64,000 bases of DNA from Coleophoma eucalyptorum (GCA_026120035.1 JALRME010000064.1:37568-101567); one strand, 5' to 3'; counted from the stretch's first letter, positions 35,044 to 48,600 are shown. Notes: a model not told the origin generated them from the sequence alone. Numbers and translations: made by a program.

Positions 35044-36172
35044 TACAGAAACATCATATAAATTGGGGTATATGCTGGATCCTTATGTGCCGGATGGTTT
35101 ATCATCTGGGACGAAATTAAAGCTGTGGCTACCTTAAACTATGGCCTATACAATTTGACCCTACAATCTGCAGATAAAGCATCATTAGTTCTACCATGAT
35201 TTCGAGGTAGGTCTTGTATGCACAAGAAACCTCTACTCTTCAGTTGCATAATTAGACTTCTGCTTAATTTTATATATCATTAGAACCCAGATTTTCCTTT
35301 AGATTATCTACCATATATGGAAAACGGAGATAACCATAGGTGCAAGATGACAACCGCACCTGTTATCGGATGGAGAGTTTACCCACAGAGAAAGGAGTGA
35401 GCTTGGGCTGGCGAAGGTGCTGGTGCTGGTGCCATTCATTCCCGAGAAGCTTGAATATGCAATTAGTTATTCACGATCAGCAGGGCACTATCATAGCAAT
35501 TTTCACTTTTCTCAATCTGAAGTGCAATCGCTTCGAGAATCTGAATCCACGCTATGACCTGTAATTGTATGAGCCCCAGAGGAATTCTAGAAATGGTTAC
35601 ATCACCTCTCTTTTCACGAGCGGCGTATGCGGGAGGAATTATGAGATGGTTCATAAGCGATAAACTAGATCCAGATTCATGACTCCTGAAAGTGCCGACT
35701 GTGCGAGTTCAAGCGCCCTCGGACACTGTTAAAGCCGCTCCCCCGTCTTTCCAAAGGAAGAAGAAATTATGGCGGTAGGTACCCTCTAAATGTCACCTGA
35801 TATTGGCCATCGGTACTTCTGGTCGGAGTGCCACACTCATCTTCTCCTAGCGAGCCAAGAAACAAGATCCTGCCGATGTTTTACCTTTTTGTCCGCAGAT
35901 CCCCTTCCATGGCTCACTGACAAAATCCTTGAAATCCTTCCCTTATAGTATCGGAAATCTCCGGCAGTTTCCTCCAGAGCATTTACCCGTTTCAAATCGG
36001 CTCTATTCGGACGACATATGCGTACTTAGTAGGCGTGCATGCTTAATTCCACTTTGAGATGGGTCCAGCTAATCGTAATTTGTTCACACAGCAGTTTCCT
36101 GATATTAGTTCAGGGTCAATCATAATAGTAGCTGTTATAGTTCCTTAAAATGATCATGATTTGGATCATGCT

Positions 36173-36199
36173 GCTATGATATCATGCTATGATATGATG
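36173..36199. repeat. tandem 13-base promoter repeat
   Basis: Two adjacent copies of GCTATGATATSAT sit about 60 bases upstream of the TATA box, within a stretch that also holds two more ATCATG copies (36152-36170). It may be a regulator-binding array. Confidence 0.45.
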
Positions 36200-36257
36200 A
36201 CCTTATCTTAGATTGATTCCTGGTCCGATGTAAGTATCGAGAAGGCTTCTACAAGAG

Positions 36258-36265
36258 TATAAATA
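36258..36265 (+). promoter_or_regulatory. TATA box of the small secreted peptide gene
   Basis: TATAAATA lies 126 bases before the ATG, followed by a CA-rich leader with no upstream ATG. The spacing and the clean leader suggest a strong, regulated promoter. Confidence 0.6.
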
Positions 36266-36383
36266 GAGGCCTTTGTCCTATTACTATCTCTTGCACTCAT
36301 CAATCTGATAGAAACCATTCAATCTCTCAATCTAATACTCAGCAAACCATTCAGGAGTCTTACTCTACTTTTATCCCCTCAAA

Positions 36384-36545
36384 ATGCAGTTTAACTTCAA
36401 CTCCATCATTCTAGCCCTCGGCCTCATCAGCAGTGTCCAAGCTAGTCTCTGGTGCTACGAGACTCTTGCTTTATGTGAGTCGCAAGGCACTGGTTGCACA
36501 TATTACTCCGAAATTACTAAATATCCTTACTGCTTCACTGCTTAA
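36384..36545 (+). CDS. small secreted Cys-rich peptide (53 residues)
   Basis: A 53-codon frame with a clear signal peptide (MQFNFNSIILALGLISSVQA, cleavage likely after Ala20) and a 33-residue mature part. Four Cys at 24, 31, 38 and 49 make the pattern C-x6-C-x6-C-x10-C, enough for two disulfides. The frame is preceded by a TATA box and a CA-rich leader, which makes it much more likely to be real than a random frame of this size. Peptides like this are candidate effectors, antimicrobial peptides or signals in fungi, but I recognise no family and assign no function. No intron is needed. Confidence 0.65.
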   Translation: MQFNFNSIILALGLISSVQASLWCYETLALCESQGTGCTYYSEITKYPYCFTA

Positions 36546-37436
36546 ACTTCCTACTCTTGTATGGTACATTGAATAATGTCTGTCAATAGTCTACACCTTA
36601 CATGATGTCTAGGAGAAGAGTATCTATGCCTGTTCATCTAGGCAAATGGCAACAACAACGCATCTATGTACGCGAGCAATAGATGGGTTTATGAAACTGT
36701 CTATTTTAGGAAGGTTATGTCACTGGAGATAGCAGTTGTTCATGTCAAAGGGTATGATTTTCCTCTTCGATTAGCAATATAATCACTATTATTCGTTGAC
36801 TTTTCTCCTGCGATAAACTCGTCTTATGCGAAAGGGCTTTCGACCATCAACAATAGGCATATCTCAAATGCATACGAAAGTCCGCAATGAGATTTATTTA
36901 GGCAAGTCAATCCCAGTGAGTTGAGATCGAATGATTGAGCTTATCATTTTAAATTTGTCGTACCAATACTGGCAACTTTGATGATATATCCGTTGGCAAA
37001 TATAATATTTTCGACCAGGGCCATGGATTTTCTTTCCTCTGCTCTCTTAGAAATATGAACGTGACCAAGGCCTCGAAGAAACATCAGCCGTTTAAAAAGC
37101 AAAGCCTGGGCCTTGAATGGACCAATACGAGACATCCTGCACAAATAAGACTTGCCAGGAACATAATCTTCCTCAGCTTCTGGATATGCACTTACGGGGT
37201 AGATATTGCACATTCCTGCCTCAGGCAAACACTACATAAGAAAGCCTCTCAATTGCCTCGTGAGACGATTTTTCTTAATCTCCAAGGTCCCGAGAACGAC
37301 CCTCGACAAAATTTCGCCAAGCAGATGTCGTGAACTGCCTTATTCTAACATTAGATGTCAACTCAAATTCCGCTAAGACTCCTTGCCTCCCTGCCCTTAC
37401 GCCTTTGGTAGACCAAGAAGGAACCCAATATTGGAA
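36546..37436. other. intergenic
   Basis: About 0.9 kb between the peptide gene and the HET gene. Open frames on opposite strands overlap around 36944-37333; neither has a recognisable family or good context, so I left them out. Confidence 0.35.
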
Positions 37437-39643
37437 ATGACTCTCTGCAAAGCCTGTAGTGCGATTGACGCACGTCAGTTGTTAATGCAAGCAATCGAAA
37501 ATCCCTTATCGTCGCAAATCCTCCACTCTTATCACGACTCTGTGCTAGGATTTCGAGATGGCTCCCTAAATGGTTGTGAACTGTGCTCAATGATCTGGAG
37601 CGACTTTAATGCGAAGCTAATGGAGATTTCGCTGAGGAATCCGTATCAAGTAGGACTCCCCATAAAATTCAGTGCTAGAGTGAGCAGAGAGTATAAGGCC
37701 GAGATTGGGATTGGTACGAATGAACACAAAACGCTGGAATTCTTTCCCGAAGCTGGTAGGCTACTTTCCCGCTGATTAATACTCCCAGATTACAAACTGA
37801 CGTTGGAAATTACATAGGGTCTGAGTTTGCAGATGACGAGAATATTTTAGCAGTCTTGTCTCGGCCCATGGATCTGAGTACAGGGTCGCCCCTGACATTA
37901 GAAATCGCATCGAAATGGCTGCAGCAATGCAAATCATCTCATGTTCAATGTTCCTCTGGTCAAAGCAGCCGACTACCGACGCGGGTCATAGACGTCGGGT
38001 CGGCGACGCGAAGGCCACGACTCTATGAGACCGGATCTACGCATGGTCGATGGATCGCCCTCAGCTACTGCTGGGGCAGCGATGCATCATTTATGTTAAC
38101 GAGTGAAAGTCGTCAACATCTAGAGCAGGGGATAGCGATTGATGAATTCCCTTCCACCCTTCGGGATGCGGTAGCTATCACACGCGCTTTGGATATTCCT
38201 TATATCTGGATCGACGCGCTGTGCATTATCCAAGACTCCGCAGAGGACTGGCAAAAGGAAGCGCCACAGATGAAAGCCGTATATTCTAATGCTGATTTAG
38301 TGTTGGCCGCAACTTCATCAGATGATGTAAACGCTGGTATATTTAGTTCGAGATCCTTCAACTTCGTCCGTTTACCATGGATTCGACGAGATGCTGAAGG
38401 TGTACCCACACACAGCGAAGAAAGACGATACATAGGCGTCCGGTTAAAACAAGATGTAAATAGATTTAACGAGGACCAGCTTTTTAGGGCGTCCCGTTGG
38501 ATGAGCCGTGGGTGGACCATGCAAGAGGACTTCCTGGCAAGACGACTTGTGCTCTTCACCAAACATACCATGACTTGGGAGTGCCTAGAGCATGCAGAAC
38601 GAGAAAACGGCCAATTCATATCGGAAAGAGGTGGTCCTAATCGTAAGAGCACGCGGGATTTCATGTCACGATACTGGAAGCGCTCGATGGCTGCCCTAGA
38701 CACAAATTCTGGAGGTGATCATAAGGGCTTGTTACGGCAAGACATCTTAGACTGGGCCGAGACGACTCCGTACGAAATGTGGTACAAGACCATTCAAGAA
38801 TATTCCAAACGACGGCTCACAAAATATGGGGACAGACTTCCTGCTTTGTCCGGTCTTGCTGAGCTAGTCCAAGAAATTACGGATGATATTTACTATGCTG
38901 GGTTGTGGAAGAACGACCTCATTCGTGGCCTGATGTGGCATTACGACCCACATCGTCCATATGCGCGTGAAATGGTGTACAAATACACTCCTCCGAAACA
39001 GAATACTTCGAAGCCGGGCATGGCACATGTCGAAAAGGATGTGGAGCTGAGCAATAATGGACCTTCTTGGAGTTGGGTCAGTATAGAAGGCGACCTGTAT
39101 GAGCTGTTTATACCGTCCGAGCCACTACAGCCCGATCAAAATGGCCTAGATGCCCGCATCTTAGATGTCAATATCGACCTACTTAGAGGAAACGATCCTT
39201 TCGGGTCAGTTTTGGGGGGAGCACTTAGTATCGAGGCCTGCAGTAGTGAGTGGGATGGCGCCTTGATAGAACAACCACAAACCAGTCTCCAGAAATTAGT
39301 GACGGAGTTGCTGGAACAGCCTCAACGGCAGCGTGGGTTCAGCGCCGAATACAGACTCCGTCATAAGTATTATCCGGGTCAAATCACTGCAGTCATACTG
39401 CTTGGTTATACTACAACAGAGATCGTGGCAATTCTTATAGAGACACTACAACAGCAGGACGTATCGACATTATCTTGTCTTCGCCCGATCTTCCAACGTG
39501 TTGGACGATTCGGTATACGTTCGCCAGATCTATTTAATACAACGTTGAACCTTGCAGATTATCGTTATCAAAGTCTAATGGAGATAGAAGCATATGAGAA
39601 AGGTGTCCAAGGACTAGCAAAGAAAATATATACAATCTTATGA
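37437..39643 (+). CDS. HET-domain (heterokaryon incompatibility-type) protein
   Basis: Two exons (37437-37755 and 37818-39643) give 714 residues. The HET domain is clear: WIALSYCWGSD (about 182-192), FPSTLRDAVAITRALDIPYIWIDALCIIQD, the AEDWQKEAPQMKAVYSNADLVLAA block, then RGWTMQEDFLARRLVLF about 100 residues on, in the usual order. An N-terminal Cys-containing block (CKACSAID...GCELCSMIW) is common in these proteins. Members trigger cell death or growth arrest on non-self recognition, though most of the many fungal paralogues are uncharacterised. The acceptor used (ACATAG at 37812-37817) is the only one nearby that keeps the frame. The C-terminal 300 residues have no known domain. Confidence 0.9.
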
Positions 39644-40001
39644 AAGAGCGAGGTCAAAGCTTAATCTAGTAGTACCCAAAGTACTGTTAGGGCATATTAG
39701 TGCTAGTTCTATCTCATTAGTCAGAAACCAAGCCTGGTCTGACCTAGCTAGATAGGGTGTAGTATTATACAATCTGTTCCAATTTCAATTGACCAGGAAA
39801 ATTTATAGAAGCAAATGATAGGAACTACCTCGAGGTCGAGAATAACAACATGAAACTTAGCTACCCTCGAAATTTATAATGAAATTTGATAACCTGAATC
39901 TGATATACTGATTTGGATTTGTAACCATCGAATGTATTTATCGGGGAAATTTTGAGCGTTATCAGCTGTGATTAATAAGTTGCCTTCTAGGGCCATTTTT
40001 C
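39644..40001. other. intergenic, two convergent 3' ends
   Basis: A short AT-rich spacer between the HET gene and the convergent MFS transporter. It may mark the left border of the biosynthetic locus. No other feature is seen. Confidence 0.4.
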
Positions 40002-41929
40002 TTATGGTGTCGGATTCTCGGAATTTGTGATTTTATGTCGTTCCACACCCCAGCTTACTACAGCCGCTAATGATGTTGCAATTATAGGTAATATAAAGGC
40101 TGTTGTTATCGCATTGTTAAGCGCATCCTTTATTTGGTCTTGCATCTCGGCTGGTAAACTCTTCATCACCTGAATCATGTTTTTCAGGCCACCCTGAGCA
40201 AATGAACTTGCGTCTTCCATAGTCATAATATCTCGAAGTCTGGATCTGAGGGTTCCTAAAAACAGATTCTGCCCCACGCTCGCGCCTATAGCACCACCGA
40301 GCATATTGAAAAAAATCTCCATCACGCATGCGGTCGGCATGTCTTCTGCTTTACTTACCACCTGCACGGCAATTAGACTTACATGGATTGTTAAACCAAA
40401 TCCTGACCCAGTGAGAATCTGGTAGCCAAGGTATTGTGCTGCGTTACTGCTTGTCTTGAGCTTGTGGAGTAAGATACTGCCAGCCATGTACAGTAGGGGG
40501 CCGATCCACAGGAAGGGTGCATAATATCCACAGGCAGTGATGGTGAATCCAGTAATGACAATGCACAAAGTGCTCATAATAGTCATAGGTAAGTAGTAAA
40601 CACCAGACATGGCAGTGCTAATATCGTGCACAGTTTGAAAGTACGTCGGGAATAGCATCGAGTGCACTATTATTGAGAAACCATAGAGACTGGAGAATAT
40701 GCAGCAAACGGCTACAGTACGTTGTTGTAGTATTCGGAGAGGGACTACAGATCTTATAAACCGCGGAAGATCAGCACACAAAAGATTACCACGTGAGGAT
40801 GTGATTCGGAAGTTTTTGACTTACTTGTCACCCCTAATCGCTTGGTGAAATACAAAGATCAAGGCAATAAGTCCAAATCCTAGTAAACAAGCCCAGACCT
40901 GCGGTGCAGACCAGGGTTTCACTGTACCTCCCCATTCCAGGGCTAGAAACAAGCATATCAGGCTTGCTATCAAAAGTACCGCCCCAACAGGGTCAATCCG
41001 GACAAGCTTTTCGAGAAGTGGTAGGTGTTCATGTGGGCTGGGCTTCCTATCTACGACAAAGAATACTACCACAGCAGAGATGCAACCAATCGCTAGAAAA
41101 GTAAGCGTAAGTTCATAACTAGACCTTGATAATGAGAATGATGATGAAGTTATGGAGCTGAAAGCCTAGTGACATACGAAGGTTGATCCAAAAGCAAAAC
41201 CGCCATGTTAATCGCGAACCCGTCAGGGCCCCGCTAAGAATGGGTCCAGACATGTAAGCGATTGATTGAAATGAGGCAATGAGCGCCATGCCTCTTGGCC
41301 TCTCACGCAATGGGGCAGAGTCACCAAAGATAGTCAAACTTCCCGTTAGAATACCAGCTGCGCCGCAACCACCTACGGCACGACCTAGTACGAAGATAGG
41401 TGAGGTCGGTGCCGTTGCGCACAACACTGACCCAACTTCAAAGAGCAGTACAGACATCATGTACCACAGTTTGGGCTCGAAGTATGTGAAAAAGCGGCCG
41501 AAAACAGGCTGGCATGACAGTTGCGCCAACAGATAGCCGCTACTATACCAGCCGATATGGTCAAGAGTGTGAAAATCACTGGTTATTTGAGGAATAGCTG
41601 GAGCTGGAATGTGAAATATAAGTCTTCTATCTTTTGCTCGCTAAGGTTAGATTAAATATAGTAAGGGCCATACCGAGGATACTCGCGTCCATAGCCATCA
41701 TAAGATTGGCGATAGCCAGAGCAAAACCCAGGACATAAAGACGCAATCCTCTGAGCTTTGCCGACGAACTAACAACAGTTTCATTGTGTGCTGGTGTGAC
41801 AAAAACATCAGTGACTGTCTTCTCGTGCCTCTTCGTGAAATTTCCGTCGCCTAGAGAATGTCGTTCTGTCCCCGCTGTGGTTACAGATAGACCCTCGAAT
41901 TCACCTCTAGAAGCTGTGGGTAAACTCAT
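40002..41929 (-). CDS. MFS transporter, DHA2-type (14-helix drug/metabolite exporter)
   Basis: Four exons (41929-41674, 41603-41178, 41092-40825, 40752-40002) give 566 residues. After a hydrophilic N-terminus of about 60 residues come the typical blocks: MDASILA joined to PAIPQITSDFHTLDHIGWY, the GRAVGGCGAAGILTG segment of motif C type, WINLPIGCISAVVVFFV, and after splicing GDKSVVPLRILQQRTV. These match toxin- and polyketide-efflux pumps of fungal clusters. It would use the proton gradient at the plasma membrane or at vesicles. The gene starts back to back with the polyketide synthase, 762 bases apart, which strongly suggests co-regulation and export of the product or self-protection. The third intron uses a TATAAG acceptor, chosen by frame and family match. 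Confidence 0.93.
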
Positions 41930-42691
41930 AGTGTCTCGCGAAAAGGGAGGTGAGCAGCCGAAAAGAATCTCAACTAGTTATTGAATCTGTGAAGCGTGGT
42001 TAGCCGGGGTTTACTTTAGTTCTTTGTAGACCCTTATATGAACGATTATCTGTAAATTCTATTGGAGCAATGTTTCCCATATTTCTCTTGCATATAAATC
42101 CTCAAAAAGGGTTTTTTGAACTAGGTATACTCTTACTGTACTGCGGGGCACTCGGAAAGCCTCCAGCCATTAAAAAAGCCTTATAATATAGCCTAATGTG
42201 CGGCCCGGCAGACCTTTTTTCCCGAGAACTGCGCCGCCTGGTTAAATACTCTATCTTATCATTTACACCCTCAAAGACAACGTGAGAATATGGTGGCCAA
42301 GATTTTACATCACCACGTATAACTTTGGAGAGTAATAAAAATATATTTAACTTGGAGAGAGGCGTAGTACGGAAATCGGGCCGTGGCAAACGGTGCCAAT
42401 TTTTCATGCATGTGAAACTAGAGGATGTGCCTTGAGAGTTACTTATGTAGTATAATAACATAGAAAGAATTTGAGAGATTCACAGGAAGAAACTAGTTCC
42501 AGAACTCTAGATTTTCAATTCAGACGTATACCACACCGTGACTCTGGCTCGTTTGGCAAGGACTCAAATCCTAAAATCTTCTTCACAGAAGGGCCAAAAC
42601 ACGTACTTACATATTTACTGCCCCTTAAAACATCATTCTGCTGGCACAAAGCACGTCTTTTGAATCAAAACTGAGATCGTTTTCAACAATC
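41930..42691. promoter_or_regulatory. bidirectional promoter of transporter and polyketide synthase
   Basis: A 762-base spacer between the divergent starts of the MFS transporter and the polyketide synthase. It contains AT-rich blocks and scattered CGG triplets, but I could not define a repeated operator or a single TATA box with confidence. Open frames inside it have no support. Confidence 0.5.
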
Positions 42692-45600
42692 ATGGATAAG
42701 CCTACCCCAATCGCAATCATTGGAATGGGATGTCGCTTTCCAGGCGGTGCCAACAGCCCAGAAGAACTATGGGACATGCTGGTAGAAAGTCGAAGCGGCT
42801 GGGGCGAGGTACCTGAAGATCGTTGGAATTGGAAATCCTTTTATCACCCAGACTCAGGCGCGAAGGAATCTTTAAACTTCAAATCAGGCTACTTTCTCTC
42901 GCGGGATGTGGCTGCCTTTGATGCTCGATTCTTTGGAATACCTCCAAAAGAGGCACAAGGAATGGACCCTCAACAGCGGTTGCTACTTGAGACTACATTT
43001 GAGGCGATTGAGAATGCCGGTATTACACTGGACAGTTTACGAGGCTCAGATACATCTGTCCACGTTGCAATTTTCACCCAAGACTATGATCGTATGGCAT
43101 ACAAGGACCTCCAAAAGTTACATAAAATGCACGTTACGGGAAAAGGAGTGGCAATTTTATCGAATAGAATATCGTACTTATTGGATTTGAAAGGGCCTTC
43201 AATGACTATTGACACAGGATGTGTAAGTCTTTAGGAGAAATATATCTTTGTTATACTAGGAAGCTTTTAACAACGGCACAGTCGGGAAGTATGGTTGCGT
43301 TACACCAAGCTTGCCAAAGCATCCGAAATGGAGAGTCCAAAGTAGCAATTGCCGGTGGCGCTCAGCTTCTCCTGCATCCGGATCAATCTATGACTATGAA
43401 CCAGATTGGGTATGGACCCTGTTATAATGCGGCTTTTTAGAGACAACTTGCTAATATAGAGTAGGATGATGAATCCAGATGGACGATGCTTTGTCTTCGA
43501 TGACCGTGGGTCAGGATATGCACGTGGAGAAGGTGCTGGTGCAGTCATCTTGAAGCGTCTAGATCTTGCACTGCAAGATGGAGACCCAATTCATGCGGTC
43601 ATTGCAAATTCGGGTGTCAACCAGGATGGTAAGACACTGGGTATTCAGCTTCCTAATGCTGATGCTCAAGCCGCCCTTGCCAAATCTGTGTATGCTGCAG
43701 CTGGGCTGGATCCGAGCCAAACGCTCTACGTGGAAGCCCATGGAACTGTGAGTGGTTGAACTTTAAGCAACATATAAGTAAAAAACCTGACAAAACATTT
43801 AGGGTACTCAAGCTGGTCTGTATGCCCATGAATGCCTTTTGGACGGCACTCCTCTGAGTCATCTATTTACCATCTCCAGGTGACGCTGCTGAGATTGCAT
43901 CAATCTCCCAAGTTTTCTGCGAAGAAGTCAAGAGATCTGACAGGCTTCATGTTGGTTCCATCAAGTCAAATATAGGCCACCTTGAGTCAGCAAGCGGCAT
44001 TGCAGGGCTGATCAAGGCAGTCCTTATTCTCAAAAAAGCGCATATACCACCAAACATCGATTTCATCAACCCGAAACCATCATTGAAGTTGAATGAAAGG
44101 GGTATCACAGTAAGTGAAATTTCATTTAGAGGTTCTCCTTGAAAAGGTAGTGCTGATTGCTGTTGCCCGTTTAGATTCCACAGCAACTTACTCCGTTAGC
44201 TTCTTTGGGACACAGTGGGCCGCGCCGTGTATCACTCAATAGCTTTGGATATGGCGGAACCAATTGCCACGTCATTCTCGAGTCACTACCTGTTGACCAA
44301 ATTTCGACCGAAAATTTAAGCAATGGTAATAGTACAAACGGTGTTAATGTTATCAACAGCGATAATGGTATTACTGATGACTTTGTTTCCATTTACAACA
44401 GAAATAACACACCAGAGAAAGATGCCAACAGTCACTTGAATAAAAATACCAAGCACTTATCTGGCGAAACAACTCATCAGATCAACAAATCGGACATTGG
44501 TCGGTGGAATACCCAGCCGCCAATAGGCTGTGGAACAACTCCCCAGCTCTTTGTTCTTTCAGCTGCTTCAAAGATTTCACTTTTGTCCATAGCAGCCAAT
44601 CTGAAAGACTGGGCTGCTGAACATAAGCAATATTCTAGTTTGAGAGACCTAGCTTACACTCTCGGCGTTCGTCGGTCTCTCTATTCCTGGAGATATTGTT
44701 TTGTTGCAGCCAGTATTGATGAGGTATTGTCCGAGCTGAGCCAAGAAAGGTCCTACGGAACAAAAGCAGCAAGATTTCTCAATATTTCCTATGTTTTTAC
44801 TGGCCAAGGAGCCCAGTGGTTTGGCATGGGACGGGATCTACTTCTGATTTCGCCATGTTTTCATAAATCTATTGCCAAATCTGATAACTTGCTGAAGAAA
44901 CTTGGGTGCTCATGGAATCTCATTGACGAACTTCTCAAGACTAAGGATGATTCTCAAATTGGAAAGAGTGAGATTGCTCAACCAGCTACCACGGCGATTC
45001 AGATTGCCCTTGTAGATCTGCTTCATAGCTTTGGCATCGTGCCGCAGCGTGTTTGTGGGCACAGCTCTGGAGAGATTGCAGCGGCGTATACAGCAGGAGC
45101 CCTACAACACGAAGCTGCTATTGAAATGTAGGCAGAATTTATACTTATTGTATATAAGCAAGTTACGTTTTGATACTGACAATTTCACAGCGCATTCCAT
45201 CGAGGCGTTTGCTCAGCCCTTTCAAAAACATTAAACGAATGTCCAGGCTCCATGCTGGCTGTTGGTGTTGGAGAATCCGCTATCCTTCCCTATTTGAAGA
45301 ATATTACCAGAGGTAAAATAACAGTTGCATGTGTCAATAGTCCAGAGAGTACTACAATATCAGGCGATGAAACCGCGATCGACGAGCTGAAGGAGAAGTT
45401 ACAAAGCCTATCAATCTTCAACCGCAAGCTTAATGTGGACACTGCCTACCACTCTCATCATATGCAAGCGGTTTCAGATATCTACTTCCAATCCATAGAA
45501 AGAATACAGAATGCAGTCCCGCACGAAACGGTCAAGTATTTTTCCTCCATTACTGGAAAGCAAAAGGTCGACGGGTTTGGACCTCAATACTGGACCAGGA

Positions 45601-48600
45601 ATCTAGTCTCACAAGTTAAGTTTAGTGAGGCACTACATCACCTTGCAGAGGATATTATCGTCTCAAAAACAACCAGTTCTGATATAGAAAATATGTTTGT
45701 CGAACTTGGGCCGCATTCAGCACTCGTGGGTCCATTGAGACAGACTTTGGGCCAGGTATCAAGAGATTCGTTCAAATACCACTACAGTTCCGCTTTAACT
45801 CGGGACAAGCATGCGGTGAAGACCACGCTAGGTCTAATAGGAAGACTAGTGGAAGTTGGGTGCTCAGTAGCTATTCAGGCAGTCCTAAATCTCGAGCAGT
45901 CTCTAAAGCCTTCAGTCATCCAGGACCTACCGTCTTATCCTTGGGATCACTCTTCAAAGTATTGGCACGAGTCGCGACTCAGCCGAGACCATCGCCTGCG
46001 CCAGTTTCCATACCACGACCTTCTCGGACTACTGGATGTTACAAGCAATAACTATGAGCCCCGGTGGAGATTCCATATTAGCACCGACAATCTGCCCTGG
46101 CTTTGGGATCATCAAGTTGATGGATTCATCATATTCCCTGGGGCCGCCTATCTGTGTATGGCGATCGAGGCTATGAAACAACTCATATCAATCCGGAATA
46201 CTACAGGTTCTATCAAGACCTTCGTCCTCCGCCAGGTCGCCTTTTCAAAGTCTATTGTGATTCCCGAGCAAGATGAGATTGAGGTCCAACTGACCTTTAA
46301 CCCTATGAAAGCCGAGGATAGTAACACCTGGGAGGTGTTCCGTATATTCTCATACCACGAAGGCTCATGGGTTGAGAATTGTACTGGATTGATTAGTGTT
46401 GAGATGGCTAACATGGTTGATGAGTTTGATGGGAGAAGAGAAGAGGACATCAAGATAAAATCCCTGCATAAAGCCCTCGACGCCATCAGGACAACATCGA
46501 AAATGGAGCTCGAATCAAATATGGTCTATGACGAGCTTAAAGAGTCAGGCAATATGTTTGGGCCAACTTTCCGCGCTATGAGAAATATCAGCATAGGTGA
46601 CTCCCAGGCTTTCTCTGAGGTAGTAATACCAGACATCGCGAAAACAATGCCGAGTTCCTATATGCAGCCGCATATCATACACCCAACCACACTGGATGCA
46701 CTTAACCAACTCGCCGCAATTCTATTTAAAAAGCAGTGTACTAATTCGCCCATCATGCCAGTATTCATGGCTGAAGTGACTGTTTCGGCAGATATCAGTA
46801 GTATCCCCGGAACAAAACTCTTAGTCGCTTTGCAGATGACTTCTAAAGGACAGCGGCTCTGCAAAGGAGACACTTGGGCATTGCAAGCTACCCAAGACGG
46901 CGCAGCTCCCCGTCCAGTCGTGACAGCTTCAGGTTGGGAGCTCCGTGCTATCGGTGAAGCTACGTCGAAAGAAAGCGCAGTCCCATTTAGCCGCAAGATG
47001 AGTTATAGAATGGATTGGCAACTGGATGTGGATCATCTGAACAACAAGATATTCAATCAGTGCATTGCAGAAGCCGGATATTTTGATGTGCCAGCGCACA
47101 CAGGTGGGACAAGCGCGGAGATAGAGATCCCACTCAACGAAAAAGCTGCGACAATCTACATCCGTCGCGCACTAAATCGAGTCAAAGTTCACGAAGTTTC
47201 TGCAACTCATCTTGCCAAGCTTCTTTACTGGATGAATCTACACATCAAATATACTGAGGGATCCGATTTCCTTCATGAACTAAGTCAGGAAGAAGACGAG
47301 ATCATTTTGCAACAGTCAATAGAGGCTGGAATTCTCGGCAAGGTCCTCAACCGCGTTGGGACCAACTTGTCCGAAATTCTCATTGGCACAGCAGACCCGT
47401 TAGTTATCATGTTACAGGATAACCTTCTCCACGACTTGTATGCTAAGTCATTGGCTGTGTCAAGCTCACTTCAGTTGGCTAAGTACGCTGAGCTGCTTGC
47501 CTTCAAGAACCCGCGTATGAAGATTCTTGAAATAGGAGCTGGAACAGGCGGAGCAACATTGCCACTGCTTCAAGCACTAACTAGTCCGGAAGGTCTAATT
47601 TTCGATCAGTATGACTATACAGATATCTCTTCAGGATTCTTTGAGAAGGCTCGCTATAAATTCTCGGAGTGGGAAGACAGGATGGACTTCCAAACTCTGG
47701 ATATCTCAGAGGACCCTCTCGAACAGGGGTACTCACCTGCTACGTATGATCTGGTCGTGGCATCTAATGTTGTACATGCAACACCCCTTCTTGATACCAC
47801 AATAGCAAACATCAGAAAGATAATGAAGCCAGGTGGACGGCTAGCTTTGATTGAAGTTACTAGAGCCGTAGCCCCAATCAATATGATCTTTGGTACGCTG
47901 CCAGGGTAAGTAATATATGTGATGTCCTCTCAGGTTTCGGAACAATGTACTTATTATTTGTATAGCTGGTGGCTTTCAAAGGATGGCCGTAAAGATTCTC
48001 CATTACTATCAGTGAAGGAATGGCATGATCTTCTCCTCCGCAATGGATTCAACGGCACCGAGGCCGCAACTCCAGACCATGAGGGACCATCTGCTTTGAC
48101 AAGCTTAATAATCTCGAAAGCAATTAATAGCCAAAACCAAAGCGAAGCATATCTACCAAAGGTTGAGATACTTCGAGGATCCAGTTCCAGCTTGGGTGAT
48201 AAGCTGTCAGCAGAGTTGCAGAGTATGCTCAGACAAAGAAGTCTCAACGTCCATATTGGGGATCTGAAGTCACTTAAAGTTGAATCAGCAGTAGTATATA
48301 TCATACTAGACTGTACAGACCATGCTCTCCTGGTGGATCCTTCTCAGCAACAATTCAACACGACTAAGAATCTTCTTACCAGAGCCCAAAATATCCTCTG
48401 GGTTAGCTTCCAAGAGTCAGACTCTCCAGAAGCCATTGCTTCCAAGGGCCTTATAACCGGGATGGCTCGCGTATTACGGCGGGAGAACGAAAGTGCGAGA
48501 ATTCTCACGTTCGATATTCAAGACAACGTGCTAAATATCTCCATCACCAAGCTCGCAAATGTGCTAAAAGATTTGAGCATATCTCATTTTTGCCCTAGCA

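Larger units (their letters stand above)
35044..36383. other. intergenic with promoter of a small secreted peptide gene
   Basis: About 1.3 kb. The left two thirds show nothing I can support. The right third forms the promoter and leader of the peptide gene, with tandem ATCATG-rich repeats and a TATA box listed separately. Confidence 0.45.

Noticed and set aside
36944..37333. Overlapping frames on both strands before the HET gene
   Set aside because: Neither has a recognisable family, and opposite-strand overlap makes both unlikely.
42102..42461. 119-codon minus-strand frame in the transporter/synthase promoter
   Set aside because: No family match, no leader or splice context, and it fills a region that must hold two promoters.
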